NCBI GenBank assembly: GCA_964398805.1
Contig: CAYNNI010000001.1
Span: forward strand, 1-11,819
Direction of reading: 5' to 3'
Length of the DNA stretch: 11,819 nt
From: CAISDH01 sp964398805
GTDB taxonomy: Archaea; Micrarchaeota; Micrarchaeia; Micrarchaeales; Micrarchaeaceae
Shown: positions 5,144 through 11,325 of the stretch, one piece after another
Layout: each line of letters opens with the position of its first letter
How positions within the stretch are numbered: position 1 is the first letter of the stretch
Notes under the pieces: model-generated
What the model was told of the DNA's origin: nothing
The model's input: the letters and a program-made list of their open reading frames with translations, nothing else
The model's database searches: none
Position numbers and translations under genes: made by a program

Positions 5144-6646
5144 CTACCTCTTGACCACGTCAAACAGCCTCAGCACGTCGGGTATCGCGTCCACGACGTC
5201 GCTTGCGGTTATGTGGAGCCCCTTCTGCATGAAGAGGAGGTCGCCGATCTTCGCATGCGCGTGCACGGCGGCGACTGCGCACTCGAACGCGTTCATGTGC
5301 AGCGCGAGGTAGCTTGCGACCATGCCGGAAAGCGCGTCGCCGGATCCCATGGTGGAGAGCGCAGGACTGGACGCGATGTTGACCTTCAGCTGCCTGCCGT
5401 TCGTTATCACGGTCTCGTGGCCTTTCAGCACGAGGATGCACCTGTGCGTGCGCGCGAACTTCATCGCGACAGGGATCCGCTCTTCCACCGTGGCGTCATC
5501 AAGCTTTATCCCGCTCATCGCCTCGAATTCGCCCTCGTGGGGCGTGAGCACCATGCGCTCGTTGAGCACCGACTTGTCGAGCGCGCTCGCGCGCAGCGCC
5601 GCGGCATCGACCACCATGGGCTTCTCGCAGTGCCTCATGAACTCCAGGATCGCTTCGAGGCTATCCTTCCGCGTTGACATGCCGGTGCCTATGACAACGC
5701 TGTCGTGCCTTATGCTGCTTATCACCGGGACGTCGTCCCGGGTTATGATCTCGCCGGGCATGCTGCGCACTACGAGGTTCGGGGATTCCTCCTTGAGGCT
5801 TATCGCCGCGGTCTTCGGCACCGCGAGGGTCACGTAGCCGGAGCCGGTGCGCAGCGCCGCGAACGCGGCGAGCAGCGGCGCGCCGTGGTATTCCGCGCTG
5901 CCTCCGACGATGAGCACCGCGCCGTTGTCGTACTTGTTCGACCGTATCGACCGCGGCTCGGTTGCGAGCATGACGTCGCCGGGACCTGCTAGCAGCTCGA
6001 TGGCTGCGGGAACGCCTATTCCTATTACGGTGGACCTCGCCTTGCTTCCCTGTAGCATCTTCTTGCGCTTGTGTATGCTAAATATCTCGTGCGCCCTTAC
6101 GCTGACGGTGTTTGGCATGCCGGTGTCCGCGTTTATGCCTGCGGGCACGTCTATCGAGACTATGCGCTTGCCGGCGTTCACCGCCTTTATCGCATCTCCG
6201 AGAAACCTTGAGGGCCTGCCCTTCAGGCCTATGCCCACGAGCGCCTCCACGACCACGTCGCACGACCTGACCATGCGTTCGAGCTTGCCCACGTTCTGCT
6301 CGCCGATCTCCTGCACCTTGAGCAGCGTGTCGAGAAGGGAGCGGTTGAAAGCCGCGGCGCCGTTGCGTATGCTCCGGCCGTCGTTCGCGAGCGCCACCTC
6401 GACATCCGTTGTGCCGATCATGTGCCTCGCGGCCGACATGCCGATCGCCGCCTTGCCTCCGGTGCCGCACACGAAAAGAATCTTCCCCTTTGCCGGACGC
6501 AAGGCCTGCGCTATGCCGGCGCCGGCGCTCTCCGTGATGAGGCGGTCGTCGATGCCAAGCGCGCCGAGGTTCGCGCGCAGCGCGTACGCATCGCTTATGC
6601 TGAGCCTGTCCTTGGTGAAACGTGAGAACTCTTTTAAGCTTTGCAT
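5144..6646 (-). CDS. nnr: Bifunctional NAD(P)H-hydrate epimerase / ADP-dependent NAD(P)H-hydrate dehydratase
   Basis: 500 aa with two domains. The N-terminal YjeF_N-like epimerase (~1-225) contains SIDVPAGINADTG (164-176) and GRPSRFLGDAIKAVNAG. The C-terminal ribokinase-like dehydratase (~235-500) contains VLIVGGSAEYHGAPLLAA (244-261), VVIGTGMS (317-324), VLTPHEGEFEAMSG (366-379), LVLKGHETVI (405-414) and the catalytic GSGD (434-437). Together they interconvert and dehydrate damaged NADHX/NADPHX back to NAD(P)H. The epimerase glycine loop is unusual: GTGGKAAIG (61-69) where the family normally has GNGNNGGDG. The ATG at 6646 has a TATA-like box 23-31 bp upstream, suggesting a leaderless message. 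It heads the nnr-argS operon and is divergent from the AbrB-like regulator. Confidence 0.95.
   Translation of the reverse strand: MQSLKEFSRFTKDRLSISDAYALRANLGALGIDDRLITESAGAGIAQALRPAKGKILFVCGTGGKAAIGMSAARHMIGTTDVEVALANDGRSIRNGAAAFNRSLLDTLLKVQEIGEQNVGKLERMVRSCDVVVEALVGIGLKGRPSRFLGDAIKAVNAGKRIVSIDVPAGINADTGMPNTVSVRAHEIFSIHKRKKMLQGSKARSTVIGIGVPAAIELLAGPGDVMLATEPRSIRSNKYDNGAVLIVGGSAEYHGAPLLAAFAALRTGSGYVTLAVPKTAAISLKEESPNLVVRSMPGEIITRDDVPVISSIRHDSVVIGTGMSTRKDSLEAILEFMRHCEKPMVVDAAALRASALDKSVLNERMVLTPHEGEFEAMSGIKLDDATVEERIPVAMKFARTHRCILVLKGHETVITNGRQLKVNIASSPALSTMGSGDALSGMVASYLALHMNAFECAVAAVHAHAKIGDLLFMQKGLHITASDVVDAIPDVLRLFDVVKR
5146..5150 (-). promoter_or_regulatory. Shine-Dalgarno GAGGT deciding the TTG start of argS
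   Basis: On the minus strand GAGGT overlaps the last codons of nnr and lies 4 nt before the TTG at 5141. It matches the anti-SD core of archaeal 16S rRNA and supports this non-ATG start within an operon. Confidence 0.55.
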
Positions 6647-6656
6647 GCGTCTACTT

Positions 6657-6665
6657 GTAAATAAA
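6657..6665 (+). promoter_or_regulatory. TATA-like box for the AbrB-type regulator
   Basis: GTAAATAAA lies 29-37 bp before the ATG at 6694. An AGGTG (6685-6689) close to the start may act as a ribosome-binding site. Confidence 0.4.
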
Positions 6666-6679
6666 GCTAGAAATAGCTT
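6664..6679. promoter_or_regulatory. Perfect inverted repeat in the divergent nnr/regulator promoter region (candidate operator)
   Basis: AAGCTA-GAAA-TAGCTT has perfect 6-bp arms around a 4-bp centre. It lies in the 47-bp gap between nnr and the divergent SpoVT/AbrB-type gene, overlapping the TATA-like boxes of both. Dimeric AbrB-type regulators typically bind near their own promoters, so autoregulation is a reasonable inference. Confidence 0.45.
6669..6677 (-). promoter_or_regulatory. TATA-like box for nnr
   Basis: GCTATTTCT on the minus strand lies 23-31 bp before the nnr ATG, within the inverted repeat. A second AT-rich candidate (AGCTTTATTT) is closer to the start but too near for normal spacing. 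Confidence 0.35.
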
Positions 6680-6693
6680 GCTGTAGGTGCTGC

Positions 6694-7614
6694 ATGTCCA
6701 AAGTGTACAAGCTCAACAACAAGCTTGTCATCAACATTCCGTATGACGTGGCCGAGGCCCTCGGCGTAAGGGAGGGCGACGACCTCGACTTCTTCCCCTA
6801 CTCGGGCAAGAGCTTCCTGCTTGCGAAAAAAACGGACGTCGCGGAGCTCCTGACCAGGCTGAAGGGCGGACAGCCGCAGCAGGCATACCAGCGCGGCCAG
6901 CAGTTCTCCTACGAAGCGGAACCTGCAGGAAGGGAGCCGGCGATAGACCCGGTTGAGCTCGCGCTGCTGAAGAAGTTAGACACGATACGCTACGGCGAGC
7001 GCACGAAGGAGAAGGTCGAGGGCATGCTCAACGCTGAGGAGAAGCAGACGCTGCTCAGGCTGCTGAAGAGGAAGTTCGTGACTCTTTTCAAGAAGGCTAA
7101 CGAGAGCGAGTTCAAGTATGGCATCGAGAAGGGCATCTACAACAAGTTCCTGTTCGGCAAGCGCACCTATGCGAACAGGCAGGCAGCGCCTACGGGCAGG
7201 ACCCAGCCAGGAGGCGCTGCTAGCAGGATGCCGGCAGGCGCGCAGCCATGGAGGCCCGCGCCAGCCGCGGAGAGCAGCAACGAGTATGTGAAGATGCTCG
7301 AGACTAAGGGCTACGTCGTGCTCAGGAGCGAGGCAGAAGCGGCAAGCGTTTCCGCTGCGCTGGAGGAGAGCATAAGGCAGGGCCTTGTCGTGGGAACGCG
7401 CGCTTTCGACAAGAAGTTCTACATAGCGCTGAGGGACTTCGTGGGCAGGAACGCCCCGAAGCTCATGAAGAGCATAGAGAAGAGGAGCATGGGCATCGAG
7501 GACATAGCAAGAGAGAACGGCATCGACGAGGACGGGGCAAGAGCTGTGCTCCACATCCTCGCGGAGAACGGCGACGTCACAGAGGTCAGGAAGGACGTGT
7601 TCGGGGCCGCGTGA
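6694..7614 (+). CDS. SpoVT/AbrB-type DNA-binding domain protein with a long C-terminal extension
   Basis: 306 aa. Residues 1-47 match a swapped-hairpin AbrB/MazE/SpoVT DNA-binding domain: KVYKLNNKLVINIPYDVAEA followed by LGVREGDDLDFF. A helical middle (~75-160) is rich in Lys and Leu. A Gly/Pro/Ala/Gln linker (~165-195) follows. The C-terminal ~105 residues include RDFVGRNAPKLMKSIEKRSM and IEDIARENGIDEDGARAVLH, which look like a winged-helix module. Two possible DNA-binding ends separated by a flexible linker suggest a transcription regulator or chromatin-like factor; the target is unknown. It is divergent from nnr, sharing a 47-bp promoter region with a perfect inverted repeat. AbrB-domain antitoxins are much shorter (~80 aa) and no toxin gene is adjacent, so a toxin-antitoxin role is unlikely. 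Confidence 0.75.
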   Translation: MSKVYKLNNKLVINIPYDVAEALGVREGDDLDFFPYSGKSFLLAKKTDVAELLTRLKGGQPQQAYQRGQQFSYEAEPAGREPAIDPVELALLKKLDTIRYGERTKEKVEGMLNAEEKQTLLRLLKRKFVTLFKKANESEFKYGIEKGIYNKFLFGKRTYANRQAAPTGRTQPGGAASRMPAGAQPWRPAPAAESSNEYVKMLETKGYVVLRSEAEAASVSAALEESIRQGLVVGTRAFDKKFYIALRDFVGRNAPKLMKSIEKRSMGIEDIARENGIDEDGARAVLHILAENGDVTEVRKDVFGAA

Positions 7615-7659
7615 CGAACAGAAATGCGCCTCGCATAAATTCCTGCTTATTGCATCTGA

Positions 7660-7975
7660 TTAGTGCAGGGCATAGCCGCGGGTCTAAGAGCTTGTGGATG
7701 AGATGCTCGTTGGCGCTCCGTTATTGTTGTTCCCGCAGTAGTCCTTGACACCGCCGTTGAGGGGCCACCAACCAGGTTCTGGAGAAGAATAGGAGCGCCG
7801 CCAATTCCCTCCGCATAGAGACCTTGTATCTCCGTCGAAGAAAGAGAGGTGTTGCAGACCTGAACATTGGAGATTAAGCCATCCAAACTATATGATGGGT
7901 CGGGGCGCATGCCTATCCAGAAATTAGAGAGGGGCGTGCTTACAGAATTCATAGAGTTGTAGCCGATCCCATTCA
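7660..7975 (-). pseudogene. Decayed LamG (concanavalin A-like) domain fragment
   Basis: Minus-strand translation starting at VNG gives a LamG C-terminal half: NFWIGMRPDPS, then LDGLISNVQVCNTSLSSTEIQ, then GLYAEGIGGAPILLQNLV. The frame is then lost by a 4-bp deletion. The second copy in this window has GTTGCTTGGTGG where this one has GTTGGTGG. In the shifted frame the coding sense resumes as WWPLNGGVKDYCGNNNNG, followed by a premature TAG, then TRGYALH and the terminal TAA (7660-7662). No start or N-terminal half is present. LamG domains bind carbohydrate on exported proteins; this remnant cannot make one. Homology begins exactly where secG ends, so a fragment has landed against the secG stop codon. 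Confidence 0.8.
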
Positions 7976-8125
7976 CGCGATGAAGTGGTCTATGATCATC
8001 ACTACGACCGTGAGGACCACTACGCTTAGGAGCAGGAGCCTTGGGCCTATCTTGGGCCCTTTTGTCGGCGCGTCGTAGAAGCTCATCACGCCCGCTTGCT
8101 GTTGGGGGGTGTACAAGCCTGGCAT
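7973..8125 (-). CDS. secG: Preprotein translocase subunit SecG / Sec61-beta
   Basis: 50 aa. The N-terminal cytosolic part contains the archaeal Sec61-beta signature AGVMSFYDAPTKGPKIGPRL (11-30). One membrane helix follows at about 31-46 (LLLSVVVLTVVVMIID) and the protein ends HFIA. It is a single-pass, tail-anchored accessory subunit of the SecYEG translocon in the cytoplasmic membrane. The ATG at 8123-8125 is chosen because a TATA box (TATTTATA on this strand) lies 23-30 bp upstream, giving a leaderless message, and because the length fits the family. Longer readings of this frame start inside the divergent gene and are not credible. The stop codon overlaps the start of the LamG remnant. Confidence 0.92.
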   Translation of the reverse strand: MPGLYTPQQQAGVMSFYDAPTKGPKIGPRLLLLSVVVLTVVVMIIDHFIA

Positions 8126-8147
8126 GATAGAGGAATGCCAACAAAAG

Positions 8148-8155
8148 TATAAATA
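8148..8155. promoter_or_regulatory. Shared bidirectional TATA box for secG and the four-helix membrane protein
   Basis: TATAAATA (TATTTATA on the other strand) is the only TATA-like sequence in the 57-bp divergent gap. It is 23-30 bp from the secG ATG and 28-35 bp from the ATG at 8183, so one near-symmetric box can serve both directions. Confidence 0.6.
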
Positions 8156-8182
8156 GTGTTGTGAAGCAGTTAGAACGATTCG

Positions 8183-8668
8183 ATGCCCGCTCCAGAAATC
8201 GCGGAGAGCGTAAGAAGGGAACTGGACGAGCTGAGCCTGTACGGGCCGCTTCTGCTCTGGATAGGCATCCTCTCCATCGGGCTTGTGCTCGACATCGTGC
8301 CTGCGTATGTGCAAGGCGCGGGAATAGACGCCTTCCTGATGAAGATAGCGAGCTACATAATCTACATGCCGGGCGTGATAGTGCTCCCGCTGGTCGCATC
8401 TCTCTGGATGGGGGCGCGCGTCGGCAGCTCGGGCAGGAAGCCGCACATCGCCCTGTACGCCGGGCTCGTGAACGCGGTCTACGCCTCGCTGATATACATG
8501 ATTGCGATATTCATCATGTACCTGATACTCGTGTATGTCAACCCGAGCGCGCTGACCGGGATCACGCTTGTGATATTCCTTGAGTATCTGATGGCGGTTC
8601 CGGCAACGATAGCGATAGTGCTGGTGCCAATCTTCTCTTCGCTCTCTGCCGCAAGGAGGAGAAGGTAG
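8183..8668 (+). CDS. Four-helix integral membrane protein, unknown function
   Basis: 161 aa with a short acidic/basic N-terminus (IAESVRRELDEL) and four hydrophobic segments at about 20-42, 54-76, 88-118 and 123-150. It ends in a basic cluster AARRRR, likely cytoplasmic. I do not recognise the family and see no catalytic motif. It is transcribed divergently from secG and probably shares its TATA box, giving a near-leaderless start. Its TAG stop directly abuts the stop of the convergent ychF gene. Coding potential is clear from codon use and the consistent hydrophobic pattern. Confidence 0.7.
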   Translation: MPAPEIAESVRRELDELSLYGPLLLWIGILSIGLVLDIVPAYVQGAGIDAFLMKIASYIIYMPGVIVLPLVASLWMGARVGSSGRKPHIALYAGLVNAVYASLIYMIAIFIMYLILVYVNPSALTGITLVIFLEYLMAVPATIAIVLVPIFSSLSAARRRR

Positions 8669-9841
8669 TCAGCGGGCGGCGCTCACTATCCTTACGACGT
8701 CGTTGTCCTCCAGGACGTAGTCCTTGCCCAGGCGCTTCCTCGTCCTTGCGTCTACCGCGTATAGCATGCCCTTTGCGAGGTCGGTGTGTATCTTCGCCGC
8801 GAGGTCGAGCGCGGTTGAGCCCCGCTTTATCAGCAGTGCATCCGGAAGGACATTTCCCGCGCGGTCAGTAAACTTGTTCTCGTCTTCCACAGGATATACC
8901 ACTATGTTGCCTGCGGTCGAGAACGCTGCCCTGTTCAGCAGCTCCTGGACGTTAGTGCCCTTGCCCTGCAGGAAGCCGCGCATGTAATTCAGCGCCGATG
9001 CCTGCTCCTCGGCTATGCCCGCCTTGAGGATCTTGAAGTCGCGAGCACCGGGCGCGTAGTCTATTATGCCCTGCTTGGCCGCGCGCCGCAGCGCCAGCTC
9101 GATCGCGGCAGAGCACGGCACGGTATTCGATTCGCCGAATTCCGGCGCGAGCCTCGCAACGTTTGCATCAGCTTCCTTCATGTCGGACTTGTTAGCGGCT
9201 ATGAGCATGGGCTTGTTGGCCTTCAGGAGCTCTCTCGCGAACGCGAGTGTGTCCTTGTCGCCCCAGGCGATGTTGCCCGACGGAAGCATGCTCGCCTCTA
9301 CCGCTGCGCTTATCTGCGCCCTAGTTACGCCAAGACCTGTAAGTATAGAATATAGCGCGTCGATGCCGTTCGGGTTCCTCGCTATGGCGTCCATGTGCTT
9401 CTTTATTATGGAGAAGAGCCACTCGGCTATCTCGCCTGTCACCATGCCCACGTCGCCCGAGGGGTCGCAGCCGACGCAGTGGTTTCCGCTGGGATCCGTT
9501 CTTCCGCTCGCGTCGACCACAACGATCAGCGCGTCGGCGCTCGCCAGGTCGTTGAGGAACTGGTTGCCCATCCCCTTGCCGGCGTGCGCGCCCTCGACCA
9601 GCCCTGCTACGTCAACGATGTTGACAGGTATGAGGCGCGTGCCGTTCACGCACATCGAGTTTCGGGCGTTGCACTTGACGTTCAGCTCGGCATCGACGCA
9701 CTTCCTCGTTGCGTACGCCACGCCGAAATTCGGGTTTATTGTGGTGAAGGGATAGTCTGCGATCGCGACGTCGTTGAGTGTCATTGCGGAGAAGAGCGTG
9801 CTCTTGCCCTTGTTCGGAGCGCCAACTATGCCTATGAGCAT
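8669..9841 (-). CDS. ychF: YchF/OLA1-family GTPase or ATPase (archaeal type, TGS domain)
   Basis: 390 aa. The P-loop is GAPNKGKST (7-15), switch I surrounds YPFTTINPN (30-38), G3 is DVAGL (77-81) followed by VEGAHAGKGMGNQFL, and G4 is NKSD (217-220). An all-helical insert lies between, and a TGS domain (~316-388) contains VYPVEDENKF and DALLIKRGST. The order fits COG0012/YchF, ribosome-associated P-loop NTPases (bacterial YchF and eukaryotic OLA1 prefer ATP). A cysteine-bearing insert with C48, C57 and C64, plus HCVGC at 121-125, resembles archaeal members and could bind metal or be redox-sensitive (inference). The ATG follows the permease stop by 13 bp, so they likely form an operon. Confidence 0.92.
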   Translation of the reverse strand: MLIGIVGAPNKGKSTLFSAMTLNDVAIADYPFTTINPNFGVAYATRKCVDAELNVKCNARNSMCVNGTRLIPVNIVDVAGLVEGAHAGKGMGNQFLNDLASADALIVVVDASGRTDPSGNHCVGCDPSGDVGMVTGEIAEWLFSIIKKHMDAIARNPNGIDALYSILTGLGVTRAQISAAVEASMLPSGNIAWGDKDTLAFARELLKANKPMLIAANKSDMKEADANVARLAPEFGESNTVPCSAAIELALRRAAKQGIIDYAPGARDFKILKAGIAEEQASALNYMRGFLQGKGTNVQELLNRAAFSTAGNIVVYPVEDENKFTDRAGNVLPDALLIKRGSTALDLAAKIHTDLAKGMLYAVDARTRKRLGKDYVLEDNDVVRIVSAAR

Positions 9842-9854
9842 TTTATCCCCGAAA

Positions 9855-11174
9855 TCAGTTGAACAGCCTTATCCTTATTACCTTTTTCCTTCGTGCCTCC
9901 CTCAACGAGTAGTATATGACTATCAGCGATATGAAGAGCATTACGCCGATAACCAGGGCCTCCTTGGGCATGCCAATGAAGAAGGTCATGAGAAGCACCA
10001 TGCCCGCCACAGGCAGGTAGGGATATAGCGGCATCGTGAACGGCGCCCGGCTTCCCGTTCTCCTGAAGTGTATCACATCGAAGCCGATTATGAGGTAGTC
10101 GAACATCAGGCCGAAGTTCGCAATCGCAGCTATGATGTAGATGTTTCCGGCGAACAGCATCAGCACGCCCACCACTGCCGAGACAAGTATGCCGTTCTCC
10201 GCCGTGTCTGTGCGCCTGTTGTACTTCCTAAGGAACCGGGGCAGCAGCCTGTCCTCGCTCATCTGGTAGAGGGAGCGCGACGCGCTCAGTATCATCGCTA
10301 TAGTCGCTGATGCCGTGGCAACGAGGGCGCCGACGTCCACGACGGTGAGCAGCCACATCGGCGCGCCTGCGCTCCTCAGCGCGTACGACAGCGGGTCAGC
10401 GGAGATCCTGTAGGCAGACGGCGGAAGCAGAAACAGCAGCGCGAGCACCACGAGCACGTACACTATGGCGCTTACTGCGACCGCGGCAAGTATGGCCATG
10501 ACATAGCCTCTCGCGCCGCCCTTTATCCGGCCGGAAATCGTCGATATGGACTGGAAGCCAGAGTAAGCGAAGAACACCGCAACGCTTGCAGCGAATATGT
10601 CTCCTACGGTGCTGCCCCGAATTGCGAAAGAAAGGCTTGGTGTGCCAAGGCGGCCGCTCATCGACTCGAACATCGCGAATCCGATGAAGAGCAGCAGTAT
10701 GCCTATCTTGATCACCACGAGGCCGAAGTCGGTCTGCGCGGCCTTCTTCACTCCGAACATGTTAACCAGCGAGAGCACCGCTATCAGCGCTATCGCGAAC
10801 GGTATCGAGTAGGTGCCTATGGAAAGGCCGATGAAGCTTGAAAGGTACGAGCCGAAACCCAGAGCTATCGCAGATATGGACGTGGCAAGCGCGGTGTACC
10901 GCAGCATGCCGGTTACGAACCCGAGCTCGCTGCCGAACGCCTTGTAGGTGTAGGAGTACGATGCGCCCTTGACATGAGGCAGCAGGGTGCCGAGCTCGCT
11001 GAGCTCTAGCGCTATTATGAGCGCGAGAATACCAACGAGCACAAACGCCACGAGGGCATAAGGCCCTGCGAGCGCGACCGCAGTACCGCTAAGCACGAAT
11101 ATGCCTGCGCCTATGATCGCGCCCAGGCCAACGGCCATGGCGACCAACGCGCTAATGTTCTGCTTGTCTGGCAT
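9855..11174 (-). CDS. APC-superfamily amino acid permease
   Basis: 439 aa, about 12 hydrophobic segments, in the cytoplasmic membrane. The first helix carries the APC hallmark GLGAIIGAGIFVLSG (16-30), whose broken helix contributes to the substrate site. Further family features are LSELGTLLPHVKGASYSYTY in helix 2 and a YSGFQSISTISGRIKGGARG region in the middle. Length fits single-domain APC transporters; some archaeal relatives have an added C-terminal USP domain that is absent here. The substrate cannot be told from sequence. The ATG at 11172-11174 has a TATA-like box 22-31 bp upstream (near-leaderless). It is divergent from tRNA-Leu and precedes ychF. Confidence 0.92.
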   Translation of the reverse strand: MPDKQNISALVAMAVGLGAIIGAGIFVLSGTAVALAGPYALVAFVLVGILALIIALELSELGTLLPHVKGASYSYTYKAFGSELGFVTGMLRYTALATSISAIALGFGSYLSSFIGLSIGTYSIPFAIALIAVLSLVNMFGVKKAAQTDFGLVVIKIGILLLFIGFAMFESMSGRLGTPSLSFAIRGSTVGDIFAASVAVFFAYSGFQSISTISGRIKGGARGYVMAILAAVAVSAIVYVLVVLALLFLLPPSAYRISADPLSYALRSAGAPMWLLTVVDVGALVATASATIAMILSASRSLYQMSEDRLLPRFLRKYNRRTDTAENGILVSAVVGVLMLFAGNIYIIAAIANFGLMFDYLIIGFDVIHFRRTGSRAPFTMPLYPYLPVAGMVLLMTFFIGMPKEALVIGVMLFISLIVIYYSLREARRKKVIRIRLFN

Positions 11175-11187
11175 ACATCAAGAATAA

Positions 11188-11196
11188 TAATTAAAG
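11188..11196 (+). promoter_or_regulatory. TATA-like box for tRNA-Leu
   Basis: TAATTAAAG lies 24-32 bp before the tRNA 5' end, in the 45-bp divergent gap to the permease gene. Confidence 0.4.
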
Positions 11197-11205
11197 ACTA
11201 TAAGC
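11196..11205 (-). promoter_or_regulatory. TATA-like box for the permease gene
   Basis: GCTTATAGTC on the minus strand lies 22-31 bp before the permease ATG. It sits next to the plus-strand box for tRNA-Leu, so the two promoters nearly overlap. Confidence 0.4.
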
Positions 11206-11219
11206 CTAAGCCATAGCAC

Positions 11220-11305
11220 GCAGGGATAGCAAAGCCTGGTCAAATGCGCTGGGTTCAGGGCTCAGCCCCCTAGAGGGTTCGTGAGTTCAAATCTCACTCC
11301 CTGCA
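11220..11305 (+). tRNA. tRNA-Leu (anticodon CAG)
   Basis: A complete intronless class II cloverleaf. The acceptor stem GCAGGGA pairs with TCCCTGC, the anticodon stem CTGGG pairs with CTCAG around the loop TTCAGGG, a long variable arm begins CCCCCTAGAGGG, and the T-arm is GTGAG-TTCAAAT-CTCAC. Anticodon CAG reads CTG (Leu). The discriminator is A at 11305 and no CCA is encoded. The long variable arm is expected for tRNA-Leu. It is divergent from the permease and its 3' end faces the damaged LamG gene. Confidence 0.95.
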
Positions 11306-11310
11306 TGCCG

Positions 11311-11315
11311 TTTTT
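11311..11315 (+). terminator. T-tract terminator of tRNA-Leu
   Basis: Five T residues begin 6 bases after the tRNA 3' end. Short oligo-T tracts commonly terminate archaeal stable-RNA transcripts. It also lies just past the stop codon of the convergent LamG gene. Confidence 0.45.
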
Positions 11316-11325
11316 CCTAAAAGGT

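Noticed and set aside
6694..7614. AbrB-domain gene as an antitoxin of a toxin-antitoxin pair
   Set aside because: It is far too long for a typical antitoxin and has no adjacent toxin-like gene.
7647..8399. Single 250-codon open frame on the minus strand covering the LamG remnant, secG region and upstream
   Set aside because: Only the part below ~7980 resembles a protein (LamG), and it is frameshifted. The rest is an out-of-frame reading of secG and of the divergent membrane-protein gene.
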